In this document: positions 1 to 8,445 of the stretch, piece by piece
Position numbering within the stretch: the stretch's first letter is position 1
Layout: every line of letters starts with the position of its first letter
Source of the DNA: Streptomyces orinoci
Lineage (GTDB): Bacteria > Actinomycetota > Actinomycetes > Streptomycetales > Streptomycetaceae
DNA length: 64,000 bases
Assembly: GCF_003121295.1 (NCBI RefSeq)
Contig: NZ_PHNC01000007.1
Span: 289,980-353,979 of the forward strand
Direction: 5' to 3'
Program-made: the position numbers and the translations under genes
Notes under the pieces: model-generated
The model's input: the letters and a program-made list of their open reading frames with translations, nothing else
What the model was told of the DNA's origin: nothing
The model's database searches: none

Positions 1-444
1 CACCACATAGCCCAGCCCGGCCAGGACCTGGGAGCCGGCGTAGAGCATATTGCGCAGCACTTCGGTGGTCATCACCAGCACGGGGGCGTCCCCGTTGATG
101 CTGTTGTCACCGGTGAGCAGGCCGACCCGGCCGGCCCCATAGCGGGCCACCAGGTCGTTGTACTTCTGGTTGGAGAGGGCCTTGATGGGGGTGGTGTAGA
201 AGCATTTGCGGCCCTGGGTGAGGGCCAGGTGGACGGCGAACTCGCCCACGATGGTCTTGCCGGAGCCGGTCGGCGCGGCGACCAGCACTCCCTTGCCCGC
301 CTCCAGCGCCTTGCAGGCCTCTATCTGGAAGGGGTCGAGCTCGAATTCGTACATCTCGCGGAACGGGGCCAGAGCGGTGGCCTGCTCCGCGGCGCGCTGC
401 CGGGCCAGGGCATAGCGCTCAGCAGGGGACATGTCCTCGGTCAT
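1..444 (-). CDS. DEAD/DEAH-box RNA helicase, HelY/Mtr4-like (N-terminal part only)
   Basis: Only the first 148 codons lie in the window, and the gene runs off the left edge. The protein begins MTEDMSPAERYALARQR. It shows the Q-like motif FELDPFQIEACKALE (around residues 33-47), Walker A APTGSGKT (about 58-65) and motif Ia TPIKALSNQK (about 84-93), with a further GDN and TTEVLRNM (motif III-like region) near the edge. This spacing is typical of the Ski2/HelY superfamily 2 helicases of actinobacteria, which unwind RNA in an ATP-dependent way. The ATG at 444 is the first in frame. The gene is the last visible member of a run of minus-strand genes that starts with pafB. Family assignment is firm; the exact role cannot be judged from this fragment. 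Confidence 0.9.
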   Translation of the reverse strand, partial: MTEDMSPAERYALARQRAAEQATALAPFREMYEFELDPFQIEACKALEAGKGVLVAAPTGSGKTIVGEFAVHLALTQGRKCFYTTPIKALSNQKYNDLVARYGAGRVGLLTGDNSINGDAPVLVMTTEVLRNMLYAGSQVLAGLGYVV

Positions 445-540
445 CTTGCTTACGAGCCTACCGGCGGGCTCTGACAAGCACCCGATCTTTATCGCCGCTC
501 CCGGTCCTGACCGGGCTCGGGCCTTTGCGGGGCTCCCGTC

Positions 541-575
541 GTCAGCGGGCTCCCGTCGTCAGCGGGCTCCCAGCA
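541..575. repeat. 17-bp direct tandem duplication at the 3' end of the lipid kinase gene
   Basis: The segment GGGCTCCCGTCGTCAGC occurs twice in direct succession around 530-565, followed by a third partial GGGCTCC. The second copy contains the TGA stop of the lipid kinase (559-561). This looks like replication slippage and does not alter the reading frame. Confidence 0.6.
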
Positions 576-1458
576 CCCGCACCGCTCCCGGCACGGCTTC
601 GGCGGTCAGCGGCAGCGGCCCCAGCGGCTCGCCGTCGGCGTAGCCGGTGACCGCCTCGGCGGCCAGGCTGACCCGGGCCGCCCGGTGCACGGTGACCTTG
701 GGGTGGCCGAGATGGCTGCCCCGGTAGACCCGGGGGAAGACGGTCAGCAGGGTGCGGCGGTGGCAGGGACCGACCACGGTGATGTCGAAGAGCCCGTCGT
801 CCAGCCGGGCGTCCGCGCAGATACGCATCCCGCCGCCGTAGCAGGAGCCGTTGCCCACCGCCACCAGGGTCGCCTCCAGTTCCTGCTCGGGCCCGTCGTC
901 CAGCCGCATCCGGTAGCGGATGGGGCGCAGCGCGGCCAGTTCGGCCAGCAGTGCCAGGTCGTAGCGCAGCCGGCCGCGGGGGAAGCGCAGCCGGTTGCCG
1001 CGGTCGTTGACCCGGGAGTCCAGGCCGGAGGCCAGTACGGTGCCGAACCAGGTGCCGGAGCCGGTGACCAGGCCCAGGTCGCGCGGGCGTCCGCCGTCCT
1101 CCTTGAGCGAGGCGGCGATCAGCCGGGCGGCTGCCTCGCCGTCGCGTACCGGCAGGCCATTGGCGCGGGCGAAGTCGTTTCCGGTGCCCACCGCCACCAC
1201 ACCCAGCGGGGTGCCGGTGCCGGCCACGGCCTGCAGGGCCAGCGAGACCAGGCCGTCCCCGCCGACCGCGATCAGCGCGCCGGTGCCGGCCGCCACCGCC
1301 TCGCGGGCCCGGCGCAGCGCGTCGGGGGCGTCCATGCCCAGGACGGTACGGACCGAGTAGCCGGCCCGGCGCAGCACCCGGGCGGCGGGCAGCGCCGCGC
1401 GGGCGCCCCGGCCGCGGCCCGCCGTGGGATTGACGAAGAGCGTGAGATCGCTGGTCAC
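559..1458 (-). CDS. Diacylglycerol/lipid kinase family protein (YegS-like)
   Basis: The 299-residue protein has the DAGK catalytic fold. It opens with a nucleotide-binding strand followed by NPTAGRG (10-16), then GGDG (66-69) and GTGNDFAR (91-98), the signature of diacylglycerol, sphingosine and YegS-type lipid kinases that phosphorylate a lipid hydroxyl with ATP. The C-terminal half is the beta-rich substrate domain, with VGNGSCYGGGM near residue 200. It lies downstream of tatC on the same strand, so cotranscription is possible. The lipid substrate cannot be read from the sequence. Length is normal for the family. Confidence 0.92.
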   Translation of the reverse strand: MTSDLTLFVNPTAGRGRGARAALPAARVLRRAGYSVRTVLGMDAPDALRRAREAVAAGTGALIAVGGDGLVSLALQAVAGTGTPLGVVAVGTGNDFARANGLPVRDGEAAARLIAASLKEDGGRPRDLGLVTGSGTWFGTVLASGLDSRVNDRGNRLRFPRGRLRYDLALLAELAALRPIRYRMRLDDGPEQELEATLVAVGNGSCYGGGMRICADARLDDGLFDITVVGPCHRRTLLTVFPRVYRGSHLGHPKVTVHRAARVSLAAEAVTGYADGEPLGPLPLTAEAVPGAVRVLGAR

Positions 1459-1518
1459 CTGCGGACCTTATCGGCAGCCCGGCGATCCGCGGGCCGCGGG
1501 ACCGGCGGGCGGGCCGGA

Positions 1519-2466
1519 TCAGGTCACATCGTCATAGCCGCCGCGGTGGGCGGTGCGGTCCTCAGGGTGCTCGGGCAGCGCGGGCACCGGCTCGGCTTCG
1601 CCGATGGCCTGCGGGGTCAGGTCCAGCTGGGAGGCCTCGTCGTCGGACAGCCCGGCGTCCGGGTCGCGGCGCCGGCGGCGCTTGTCGTTGAGCAGGGCGA
1701 TGCCGACCGCGATGAAGTAGAGCACCACCATCGGCCCGGCCAGGGCGAGCATGGAGAAGGCGTCGGCGGTGGGGGTGGCCACGGCCGAGAAGACCGTGAC
1801 GCCCATGATCATGCCGCGCCACCAGCTGAGCATCCGGCGGCCGGTGAGCACCCCGCCGAAGTTGAGCATGATCAGCACCAGCGGCAGCTCGAAGGCCAGG
1901 CCGAAGACCACCACCAGGCGGACCACCAGGTCGATGACCTCGTCCAGCGGCAGCAGGTTGGTGACCCCGCCCGGGGTGAAGTCGATCAGCATCCGGGCCG
2001 CCTTGGGCAGGATGAGATACGCGAACCAGCCACCGGCGGCGAACAGCGGAACGCCGGCCGCCACAAAGCCCAGGGCGTACTTCTTCTCGTGCCGGTGCAG
2101 GCCGGGGGCGAGGAACGCCCACAGCTGGTAGAGCCAGATCGGGCTGGCCACCACCAGGCCGGACATCACCGAGACCTTCACCGCCAGCGAGAACGGCTTC
2201 ATCAGGCCGGACATGGTGATGTTGCCGCAGGGCTTGTGGTCGCTCTTGTGGCTCAGCTGCGCCAGATCGACGTCACACTGCACCGCCTTCTGGATGGGGT
2301 GCTGGAAGAGCTGGATGATGTCCTTGTAGAAGAAGGCCGCGATGATGGCCACGACCACGATCGCGAAAACGGACTTCGCCAGCCGGTTGCGCAGCTCGCG
2401 AAGGTGCTCCACGAGCGGCATCCGCCCCTCGGGGTCCTTCTCCATCTTGCGGGCGGACTTCAGCAA
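1519..2466 (-). CDS. tatC: Sec-independent (Tat) protein translocase subunit TatC
   Basis: The 315-residue polytopic protein starts with the conserved cytoplasmic segment PLVEHLRELRNRL, whose Glu is part of the TatC twin-arginine signal binding site. Six hydrophobic segments follow, in the usual TatC pattern, then an acidic, proline-rich tail (from about 265) as in other streptomycetes. TatC is the receptor of the twin-arginine translocase that exports folded proteins. The ATG at 2466 gives MLKSARKMEKDPEGRM; a later Met at residue 16 is possible. Its partner gene tatA, 60 bp upstream, is badly damaged, while TatC itself looks complete. Confidence 0.96.
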   Translation of the reverse strand: MLKSARKMEKDPEGRMPLVEHLRELRNRLAKSVFAIVVVAIIAAFFYKDIIQLFQHPIQKAVQCDVDLAQLSHKSDHKPCGNITMSGLMKPFSLAVKVSVMSGLVVASPIWLYQLWAFLAPGLHRHEKKYALGFVAAGVPLFAAGGWFAYLILPKAARMLIDFTPGGVTNLLPLDEVIDLVVRLVVVFGLAFELPLVLIMLNFGGVLTGRRMLSWWRGMIMGVTVFSAVATPTADAFSMLALAGPMVVLYFIAVGIALLNDKRRRRRDPDAGLSDDEASQLDLTPQAIGEAEPVPALPEHPEDRTAHRGGYDDVT

Positions 2467-2525
2467 CCCACATCCCTATCTCGTGCGGCAGACGGTGACC
2501 GGGGACGGCCGTCTGATCGTCCTGG

Positions 2526-2696
2526 TCAGCCCTGCGGGGAACGGTCGGCGTTCTGGTGCACCGGGCGGGAGTTCACAGCGCCGGGAGCCGCCTTGATCGT
2601 ACGTGGCGCGGGCCGCCCCGCGTCAGCGGGCGGGCCGCCGGCGGCGTCCCCGCCGTCCGGGCACGGGAGCCCGCGCGGGCCGAGCCGTCCGAACAT
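2526..2696 (-). pseudogene. tatA: tatA remnant: internal deletion removing the transmembrane and amphipathic helices
   Basis: The ORF sits exactly where Streptomyces tatA is expected, immediately upstream of tatC. Its first residues, MFGRLG, match the invariant Streptomyces TatA start. Its last ~27 residues (APRTIKAAPGAVNSRPV and following) resemble the usual TatA tail (family knowledge, from memory). Between them there are only about 23 residues, rich in Gly, Pro, Ala and Asp. The hydrophobic helix (EIILILVVIILLF-type) and the amphipathic helix are absent in all three forward frames. The result is 56 residues instead of about 95. A GAGAAGG ribosome site lies upstream, so the ORF may still be translated, but it cannot act as TatA. 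Either an in-frame deletion of roughly 120 bp occurred, or this is an assembly collapse. Confidence 0.7.
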
Positions 2697-2735
2697 AAGC
2701 GTGTACCTTCTCACCGAAGCGCAGGGAGGGTGCGA

Positions 2736-2766
2736 TCGTAACGCGCGGTGGTGAACGCCTGGCAAT
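2736..2766 (-). promoter_or_regulatory. Possible promoter upstream of tatA/tatC
   Basis: On the minus strand TTGCCA is followed after about 18-19 nt by TTACGA/TACGAT, ahead of the tatA remnant. The spacing is a little long for a vegetative promoter. Weak, pattern-based call. Confidence 0.25.
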
Positions 2767-2824
2767 GCCTTGACGTACACCGGGTTCCGCCCGCCCGGTC
2801 CAGGGTAACCGGCGGGCGCGGTGA

Positions 2825-3031
2825 TCACTCCTGACGCAGGGTGCGGGCGGCCCGGGCGGCCAGCGGGGTGGCGGCCCGTTCCAGTTCCTCGGTGGCGCGG
2901 GTGATCCGCCGCGAGCTGACATCGATCTCCCGGGCCAGTCGGCGCACCTGGACCAGCACACGGGCGGTGAGCACGCCGAGCGCGGCGATCCCGCAGAAGC
3001 CGAGGGCGATGGCGGTCATGGGCCAGAACAT
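2825..3031 (-). CDS. Small membrane protein with cytoplasmic helix
   Basis: The 68-residue protein starts MFWPMTAIALGFCGIAALGV. It has one N-terminal membrane helix (about 4-27) followed by a charged, heptad-like helix rich in Arg, Glu and Leu (about 30-66). The short size, position between pafC and tatA, and topology match an uncharacterised family I remember at this place in streptomycetes. No catalytic motif is present. A longer in-frame extension exists upstream, but it has shadow-like composition, so the ATG at 3031 is preferred. Confidence 0.7.
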   Translation of the reverse strand: MFWPMTAIALGFCGIAALGVLTARVLVQVRRLAREIDVSSRRITRATEELERAATPLAARAARTLRQE

Positions 3032-3068
3032 GCGGTGAAACCTATCGGTGGCCGGGGCGGGGGTGTGA

Positions 3069-3308
3069 TCAGGCGGTGGAGTGCAGCCGCAGGGTGCGCA
3101 CCCCGCCGCCGGTGAGCAGTTCGACAATGCGCTCACCGGCCGGTTTGCGCACCGCCGAGCCGCAGTCGGGGCAGGTGAAGGAGTAGAAGGTGGTGCGGCT
3201 GCTGGCGCCGATGGCCAGCCGCAGCGCCCCCGCGTGCAGTTCGAAGCGGCCCCGGCAGTCGGGGCAGGCGGCCTTGAAGACGGCGGTGGCGGTGGCGGTC
3301 GCGTCCAT
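3069..3308 (-). CDS. Zinc-ribbon-like small protein
   Basis: The 79-residue protein carries two CPDC knuckles, one near residue 15 (CPDCRGRFEL) and one near 46 (CPDCGSAV). Together they would hold one zinc ion, as in FmdB-like or rubredoxin-like ribbons. There is no signal peptide or membrane segment. Its stop lies about 40 bp before the small membrane protein and its start follows the pafC stop by about 10 bp, so it is probably transcribed with pafBC. Its function is unknown. Confidence 0.75.
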   Translation of the reverse strand: MDATATATAVFKAACPDCRGRFELHAGALRLAIGASSRTTFYSFTCPDCGSAVRKPAGERIVELLTGGGVRTLRLHSTA

Positions 3309-3317
3309 GGCCGGCCC

Positions 3318-4280
3318 TCACTCCCCGTACGCGGCCAGGGCCGCCCGGGCCGCCTCCCGGGCGCTGTCGGCCAGGTCCGGCGGGGAGACGATCCGGCCGT
3401 CCGGGCCCAGGCGCAGCGCCAGCCGGCGCAGCGAGGCCGGGTCGGGGGTGCGCAGGGTGATGCGCAGGCCGCCGTCGGGCAGTTCCTCGGCGCTGTCATG
3501 GGGGTAGTACTCGGCCACCCAGCGGCCGCCCGGTCCGACCTCGATGATCACCTCGGGGTCCTCGGCGGCGGGCTGCACCAGCCCGGCGGACAGATCGCGC
3601 AGTTCGACCGGCGGCGGGTCGGCGGGCTCGTCCAGCAGCCGGATCTCGGCCACCCGGTCCAGGCGGAAGGTGCGCCGGGCCTCGGAGAGACGGCACCAGG
3701 CCTCCATATAGGTGTGGCCCACGGCGAAGAGCCGGATGGGGTCCACCTCGCGCTCGGTGAGCTCGTCCCGGGCGGGCGAGTAGTAGCGCAGCCACAGCCG
3801 GCGGCGCTCGGAGATGGCCCGGTCCACATCGGCGAAGACTCCGCCTTCGGACTCGAAGCTCACCGAGAGCCGGGAGCTGGCCCCGGCGGCCTCGCCGGCC
3901 GCGGCCTCGATCTTGGCGGTGGCCCGCAGCAGGGCCTGGCGGTCGCTCTCCCGGAGACCCGGCAGGGTGGCCACGGCGCGGGCGGCCACCAGCAGGGCGG
4001 TGGCCTCGTCGGCGGCCAGCCGCAGCGGCTCGCCGGTGCTGGTGCCGGAGGCGTCCGGGTTGTGCCACCAGATGCGGTCGCCGTCGGTGTCGATGTCCAG
4101 CAGATCGCCGCCGCGGAAGCTGGTGCCGCACATGGGCAGTACGTCCAGGTCGCCGATCAGCTCGTCCTCGGTGATACCGAAGGCACGCGCCACATCGGCC
4201 ACCCGGGCCCCGGGACGCTCGCGAAGATAGGTGACCAGGGACAGCATCCGGCGGGTCTGGTCAATGGCGTTTCCGGCCAT
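3318..4280 (-). CDS. pafC: WYL-domain transcriptional regulator PafC
   Basis: The 320-residue protein has an N-terminal winged-helix DNA-binding region (about 5-60, QTRRMLSLVTYLRERPG), then a WYL domain near 140-220 (RLWLRYYSPARDELTEREVDP and FAVGHTYMEAWCRL) and a C-terminal WCX-type region. PafB and PafC form a heterodimeric activator of the mycobacterial DNA-damage regulon despite their proteasome accessory factor name. Here they lie next to each other and near pafA, as in other actinobacteria. The ATG at 4280 (MAGNAIDQTR) matches homologs; upstream in-frame sequence is a shadow of pafB. Confidence 0.92.
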   Translation of the reverse strand: MAGNAIDQTRRMLSLVTYLRERPGARVADVARAFGITEDELIGDLDVLPMCGTSFRGGDLLDIDTDGDRIWWHNPDASGTSTGEPLRLAADEATALLVAARAVATLPGLRESDRQALLRATAKIEAAAGEAAGASSRLSVSFESEGGVFADVDRAISERRRLWLRYYSPARDELTEREVDPIRLFAVGHTYMEAWCRLSEARRTFRLDRVAEIRLLDEPADPPPVELRDLSAGLVQPAAEDPEVIIEVGPGGRWVAEYYPHDSAEELPDGGLRITLRTPDPASLRRLALRLGPDGRIVSPPDLADSAREAARAALAAYGE

Positions 4281-4327
4281 ATGAAGTGGGTTCCGTTCCC
4301 TTCCCGTGGGAGTCCTGTGGAGCCTGC

Positions 4328-5341
4328 TCAGCCCTTGGCCACGGCACGCAGCCGCTCGACGACCTCGGCGCGCAGTTCGGCCGGTTCCAGCACCACCACA
4401 TCCGGGCCGAACTCCACCAGCCAGGCGTCCAGCCCATGGCCGTAGGGGATTTCCAGTTCGTCCCAGCCCTCGCCCAGCTCGCGCACCTTCAGCGCGCGGG
4501 CGCGCAGCGGATAGCCGTGGCCGGCCCGTACCTTGATGCGGGCGGTGCCGGTGGCGGTCTCGCCCGCCCAGCTCTCCACCGTCTCGCGCACCGTGACATG
4601 GTCGGGGACCGGGGCGGTGAAGGGCAGCGAGCGGGAGCGGACCTTGCCGGTGATCCGGGAGAGGCGGAAGACCCGCTCGGCCTGCCGGTCGCGGTCCCAG
4701 CCGGCCAGATACCAGTGGCCGCGCCAGCACTCCAGGGTCCAGGGCTCGACCTGGCGCTGTTCCGGGCGGGCGGCGTTGGCCTTGCGGTACTCGAAGACCA
4801 CCGGGCGGCGGTCACGGGCGGCCAGCATCAGCGGCTCGAAGGCGGCCTCGTGCACCGGGATACGGGGCTCCAGGGCGCTCTGGGTCCCGTACGGGTCCTC
4901 GGCCGGCGGCATTCCGGCGGCGGCCAGCTTCTGCAGCGCCCCGTTGGCGGCGGCGGCCAGCCGGGCCTGCTGCCAGACCTTGGCGGCCAGCCCCAGGGCG
5001 GCGGCCTCCGCCACATCCAGGGTGATGGGGGGCAGCCGGTTGCTGTCGCGGCGGGCGAGGTAGCCGGTCTCGCCGTCCACACCCTCCACGGTCTCGATGA
5101 TCAGGCCGAGTTCGCGGAGGTCTTCCTTGTCCCGCTCGAACATGCGGTTGAAGGCGTCGTCGCTGCCCTGAGTGGTCACGCCGGACCCATTGACCGAGCC
5201 GAACGCCGCGCCGCTTCCCGGCCCGAAGGCCTCGATGTATGCCTCGATGGAGCCGCGCAGCTCCCGCTTGCTCAGCGGACGGCGCGTCCCCAGCAGGCAC
5301 AGCGCCAGATTCATCAGCCGCTCGGCCTTGGCAATCGCCAT
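4328..5341 (-). CDS. pafB: WYL-domain transcriptional regulator PafB
   Basis: The 337-residue protein begins MAIAKAERLMNLALCLLGTRRPL, the conserved PafB N-terminus with an HTH (about 5-65). A WYL domain follows near 175-240 (VFEYRKANAARPEQRQVEP, CWRGHWYLAGWD, VFRLSRI), then the C-terminal WCX region. It lies 47 bp upstream of pafC. The in-frame extension to 5410 would read into a strong terminator hairpin, so the ATG at 5341 is used, with GAGAGGG a few bases upstream. Family knowledge points to a role with PafC in activating DNA repair genes. Confidence 0.92.
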   Translation of the reverse strand: MAIAKAERLMNLALCLLGTRRPLSKRELRGSIEAYIEAFGPGSGAAFGSVNGSGVTTQGSDDAFNRMFERDKEDLRELGLIIETVEGVDGETGYLARRDSNRLPPITLDVAEAAALGLAAKVWQQARLAAAANGALQKLAAAGMPPAEDPYGTQSALEPRIPVHEAAFEPLMLAARDRRPVVFEYRKANAARPEQRQVEPWTLECWRGHWYLAGWDRDRQAERVFRLSRITGKVRSRSLPFTAPVPDHVTVRETVESWAGETATGTARIKVRAGHGYPLRARALKVRELGEGWDELEIPYGHGLDAWLVEFGPDVVVLEPAELRAEVVERLRAVAKG

Positions 5342-5382
5342 CGACGCCCTCTCGCCCCGTCCTGGTGTTGTTTCAACCGATG

Positions 5383-5410
5383 ACCGTACCGTCCGCAGCG
5401 CGCACGGCAA
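5383..5410 (-). promoter_or_regulatory. Candidate promoter of pafBC
   Basis: On the minus strand TTGCCG (5405-5410) and TACGGT (5383-5388) are separated by 16 nt, about 40 nt before the pafB start and just after the terminator of the upstream FKBP gene. This placement fits a vegetative-type promoter. Inferred by eye. Confidence 0.4.
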
Positions 5411-5447
5411 AAGCCGAGGGCCCGCGCAACTGCGCGGGCCCTCGGCT
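5408..5447 (-). terminator. Rho-independent terminator after FKBP gene
   Basis: A perfect 16-bp stem (AGCCGAGGGCCCGCGC at 5412-5427 with its complement at 5432-5447) and a 4-nt loop lie 33 bp after the FKBP stop. On the minus strand the stem is followed by a short T run. It separates the FKBP gene from pafB. Confidence 0.85.
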
Positions 5448-5479
5448 CCGGGATGCGGACCCCGGAAGGGGTACGGACC

Positions 5480-5851
5480 TCAGACGCCCATCAGGTCACA
5501 GACGAAGATCAGCGTCTCGCCGGGGGCGATGGCGTTGCCCGCGCCCCGGTCGCCGTAGGCGAGGTGGGCCGGGATGGTCAGCTTGCGCCGGCCGCCGACC
5601 TTCATGCCCTGGATGCCGCGGTCCCAGCCCTCGATGACCTGGCCGGCGCCCAGCTTGAACTCCAGCGGACGGCCCCGGTTCCAGCTGGCGTCGAACTCCT
5701 CGCCGGTGGAGAAGGCCACGCCCACGTAGTGGACCTTGACGAAGTCTCCGGCCTTGGCGACCGGGCCGTCGCCCTCCCAGATCTCGACGATCTCCAGGTC
5801 GGTCGGAACCGGACCCTCCGGGAAGTCGATCTCCGGCTTCTCGATGTTCAC
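5480..5851 (-). CDS. FKBP-type peptidyl-prolyl cis-trans isomerase (cytoplasmic)
   Basis: The 123-residue single-domain FKBP has typical active-site residues: VHYVGVAF, FDASWNRG, FKLGAGQVIEGWD, IPAHLAYGDRGAG and LIFVCDLMGV. It has no signal peptide, so it acts in the cytoplasm on Xaa-Pro bonds. It lies 58 bp downstream of a second, exported FKBP on the same strand. Both sit in the Pup-proteasome neighbourhood, as in other streptomycetes. Length is standard. The ATG at 5851 has AGGAGC upstream. Confidence 0.95.
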   Translation of the reverse strand: MNIEKPEIDFPEGPVPTDLEIVEIWEGDGPVAKAGDFVKVHYVGVAFSTGEEFDASWNRGRPLEFKLGAGQVIEGWDRGIQGMKVGGRRKLTIPAHLAYGDRGAGNAIAPGETLIFVCDLMGV

Positions 5852-5909
5852 CTAAGTGCTCCTAGGAACGGGTGCTGCGGATAACCGTGCAAGTTTCGCA
5901 GATGACCGG

Positions 5910-6953
5910 TCAGACCTTGCCCACGATGTCCACCACAAAGACCAGGGTGGCTCCCTTGGGGATGCCGCTGGTCTGCGGGGGGTTGTCGCCATAGGCCAGA
6001 TTGGCCGGGATCACCAGCTCCACCCGGTCCCCCACATGCTTGCCGACCAGCCCCTTGTCCCAGCCGGGGATCACCGCGCCCACCCCGATCTGGAAGGCGG
6101 TGGCGCCGGGCGGGGAGTGGTCCCAGGTGGAGTCGAACTTCTTGCCGTCGTCCCACTTGACCCCGGTGTACTGGGCGATCAGCCCGTCCCCGGTCTTGAC
6201 CTCGGGGCCGCTGCCCTTGATCAGCAGCTGCTGCTTCAGATCGGCCGGCGGCTTCTCCCCCTTGGGAATGGTGATCTCCGCGGGCTTGTGGGACTCCACC
6301 ATGACCTGCGGCAGACCCGCCTGGGGCGGCTGCGGCTGCCCGGAAGCCTCCGCCTTGGGGTCCACCTGCTGGGCCCCGACCACATCCAGGACCCACAGCA
6401 GACCGTCCTCGGGGTTCAGCTGGCTCTGCCCGGCCTGGTCGCCGAGCATCGACTTCACCGTGCCCTCGACCCGTACCCGGGAGCCCACCCGCTGCCCCTG
6501 CAGCGCGTCGATCACCTTGGGCGGCACCAGCTGGCCGGCCGGCAGCCCCAGCTGCTGCACCGCCTGGCGGCGCACCCCATTGCCCACCTGGGACTGCTGC
6601 GCCCAGGAACCGTCGAAGGTCTTGCCGTCCTTGAGCGTCTCGGCGGCATAGTCGGCCCGGACGAAGGCGCCCTTGGCCACCCTGGGCCCATTGCCCTGGG
6701 ACACCACCGACACCGTCAGACTGTCCTTGGCCTTGGCGCCCTTGGAGGAGGAGATCACCGGCTTCTCGCCGAACTTGCCCTCCACGGTGACCTTTCCGGA
6801 CCCCTCGTCGGAGCCACAGGCCGCGGCGGTGAACAGCAGCAGCGGGACGGCCAGCGCGGTGACCCGCCGGCGAATCCGCCGGGCATTCCGCGGATTCGGA
6901 TTCTTCGGACAGGAAGGAAGACGGGGGATATGCACCCCGGAGAATCGCAGCAT
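5910..6953 (-). CDS. FKBP-type peptidyl-prolyl isomerase, lipoprotein with two FKBP-like folds
   Basis: From the ATG at 6953 the protein has 347 residues. An Arg-rich N-region is followed by a hydrophobic stretch ending in a lipobox-like TAAAC, so it is probably a lipoprotein on the outer face of the membrane. The C-terminal domain (about 235-347) is a good FKBP (IAQYTGVKWDDGKKFDSTW, GVGAVIPGWDKGL, IPANLAYGDNPP). The first half (about 45-190) is a degenerate FKBP-like domain that has lost several active-site residues. The in-frame extension to 7070 lacks a signal and is rejected. It may assist folding of exported proteins. Confidence 0.88.
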   Translation of the reverse strand: MLRFSGVHIPRLPSCPKNPNPRNARRIRRRVTALAVPLLLFTAAACGSDEGSGKVTVEGKFGEKPVISSSKGAKAKDSLTVSVVSQGNGPRVAKGAFVRADYAAETLKDGKTFDGSWAQQSQVGNGVRRQAVQQLGLPAGQLVPPKVIDALQGQRVGSRVRVEGTVKSMLGDQAGQSQLNPEDGLLWVLDVVGAQQVDPKAEASGQPQPPQAGLPQVMVESHKPAEITIPKGEKPPADLKQQLLIKGSGPEVKTGDGLIAQYTGVKWDDGKKFDSTWDHSPPGATAFQIGVGAVIPGWDKGLVGKHVGDRVELVIPANLAYGDNPPQTSGIPKGATLVFVVDIVGKV

Positions 6954-7074
6954 CGGTCCAACTCGGGCTAGGGGGTGGCTGAACAGTGGCCGCCACTCTA
7001 TGACCTGAGTCGCTCCGGATTGCCGCGTTCGACACGGAGATACGCCGGATCCGACGAACCCGGCGCACACCCCG

Positions 7075-8436
7075 TCACATTCCGGCGATCAGCTTTTCCA
7101 CCCGGTCGTCAACCGACCGGAAGGGGTCCTTGCACAAAACGGTGCGCTGCGCCTGGTCGTTGAGCTTGAGATGCACCCAGTCGACGGTGAAGTCCCGCCG
7201 CTGTTCCTGGGCCCGCCGGATGAAATCCCCGCGCAGCCGGGCCCGGGTGGTCTGCGGCGGCACCGACTTGCCCTCGAAGATCTTCAGGTCATTGCACACC
7301 CGGGCCGCCTGGCCGCGCCGTTCCAGCAGGTAGTACAGGCCGCGGCGGCGGTGGATGTCATGGTAGGCCAGGTCTATCTGGGCCACCCGGGGGTGCGACA
7401 TGGTGATGTTGTTCTTCGCCCGGTAGCGCTCGATGAGCTGATACTTCATCACCCAGTCGATCTCGGTGGCAATACGGTCCAGGTCCTCCTCCCGCACCGC
7501 CTCCAGGGAGCGCCCCCACAGCTCCAGCACCCGCTCCACGGTGCCGGTGCGGATGCCGCGGCGCTCGCAGAAGTCCACGGCCTTCTCGTAGTACTCCTGC
7601 TGGATCTCCAGCGCGGAGGCCTCCCGCCCGCTGGCCAGCCGCACCTTGCGCCGGCCCGTTATGTCATGGCTGACCTCGCGGATGGCGCGGATGGGGTTCT
7701 CCAGGGTCAGGTCCCGCATCACGGTGCCGGCTTCGATCATGCGCAGCACCAGGTCGGTGGAGCCCACCTTGAGCAGGGTGGTGGTCTCGGACATATTGGA
7801 GTCACCGACGATCACATGCAGCCGCCGGTAGCGCTCGGCATCCGCGTGCGGCTCGTCCCGGGTGTTGATGATCGGACGCGAGCGGGTGGTCGCCGAGCTG
7901 ACGCCCTCCCAGATGTGCTCGGCGCGCTGGCTGACGCAGTAGACGGCGCCGCGCGGGGTCTGCAGCACCTTGCCCGCCCCGCACAGCAGCTGCCGGGTGA
8001 CCAGGAAGGGAATGAGGATGTCCGCCAGCCGGGAGAACTCCCCATGTCTGGCCACCAGATAGTTCTCATGGCAGCCGTAGGAGTTCCCGGCCGAATCGGT
8101 GTTGTTCTTGAACAGATAGACGTCGCCCGCGATCCCCTCCTCGTGCAGGCGGCGTTCGGCATCGACGAGCAGGCCCTCGAGAATGCGCTCCCCCGCCTTG
8201 TCATGGGTGACCAGCTCGATCACGTTGTCGCACTCCGGAGTTGCGTATTCCGGGTGCGAGCCCACATCGAGGTAGAGCCGGGCGCCGTTGCGCAGGAAGA
8301 CATTGCTGCTGCGCCCCCAGGAAACGACTCGGCGGAAGAGGTAGCGCGCCACTTCGTCAGGGGACAGCCGGCGCTGTCCCCTGAAGGTGCATGTGACGCC
8401 GTACTCGTTCTCCAGCCCGAAAATGCGGCGGTCCAT
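7075..8436 (-). CDS. pafA: Pup--protein ligase PafA
   Basis: The 453-residue protein begins [18 protein letters not shown]. The N-terminal (F/I)G(L/I)E(N/T)EYG segment is the start of the glutamine-synthetase-like catalytic domain shared by PafA and Dop. It couples the C-terminal glutamate gamma-carboxylate of Pup to lysines of target proteins using ATP. Conserved blocks such as [29 protein letters not shown] and VGDSNMSE are all present. Full length and intact. It lies downstream of the MFS gene with a 9-bp gap. Confidence 0.97.
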   Translation of the reverse strand: MDRRIFGLENEYGVTCTFRGQRRLSPDEVARYLFRRVVSWGRSSNVFLRNGARLYLDVGSHPEYATPECDNVIELVTHDKAGERILEGLLVDAERRLHEEGIAGDVYLFKNNTDSAGNSYGCHENYLVARHGEFSRLADILIPFLVTRQLLCGAGKVLQTPRGAVYCVSQRAEHIWEGVSSATTRSRPIINTRDEPHADAERYRRLHVIVGDSNMSETTTLLKVGSTDLVLRMIEAGTVMRDLTLENPIRAIREVSHDITGRRKVRLASGREASALEIQQEYYEKAVDFCERRGIRTGTVERVLELWGRSLEAVREEDLDRIATEIDWVMKYQLIERYRAKNNITMSHPRVAQIDLAYHDIHRRRGLYYLLERRGQAARVCNDLKIFEGKSVPPQTTRARLRGDFIRRAQEQRRDFTVDWVHLKLNDQAQRTVLCKDPFRSVDDRVEKLIAGM

Positions 8437-8445
8437 GCCTGAACA

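Noticed and set aside
685..2754. Long plus-strand ORF of 689 codons opposite the lipid kinase, tatC and tatA
   Set aside because: Its composition is rich in Gly, Gln, His, Val and Arg, typical of an antisense shadow of GC-rich genes. It covers three well-supported minus-strand genes.
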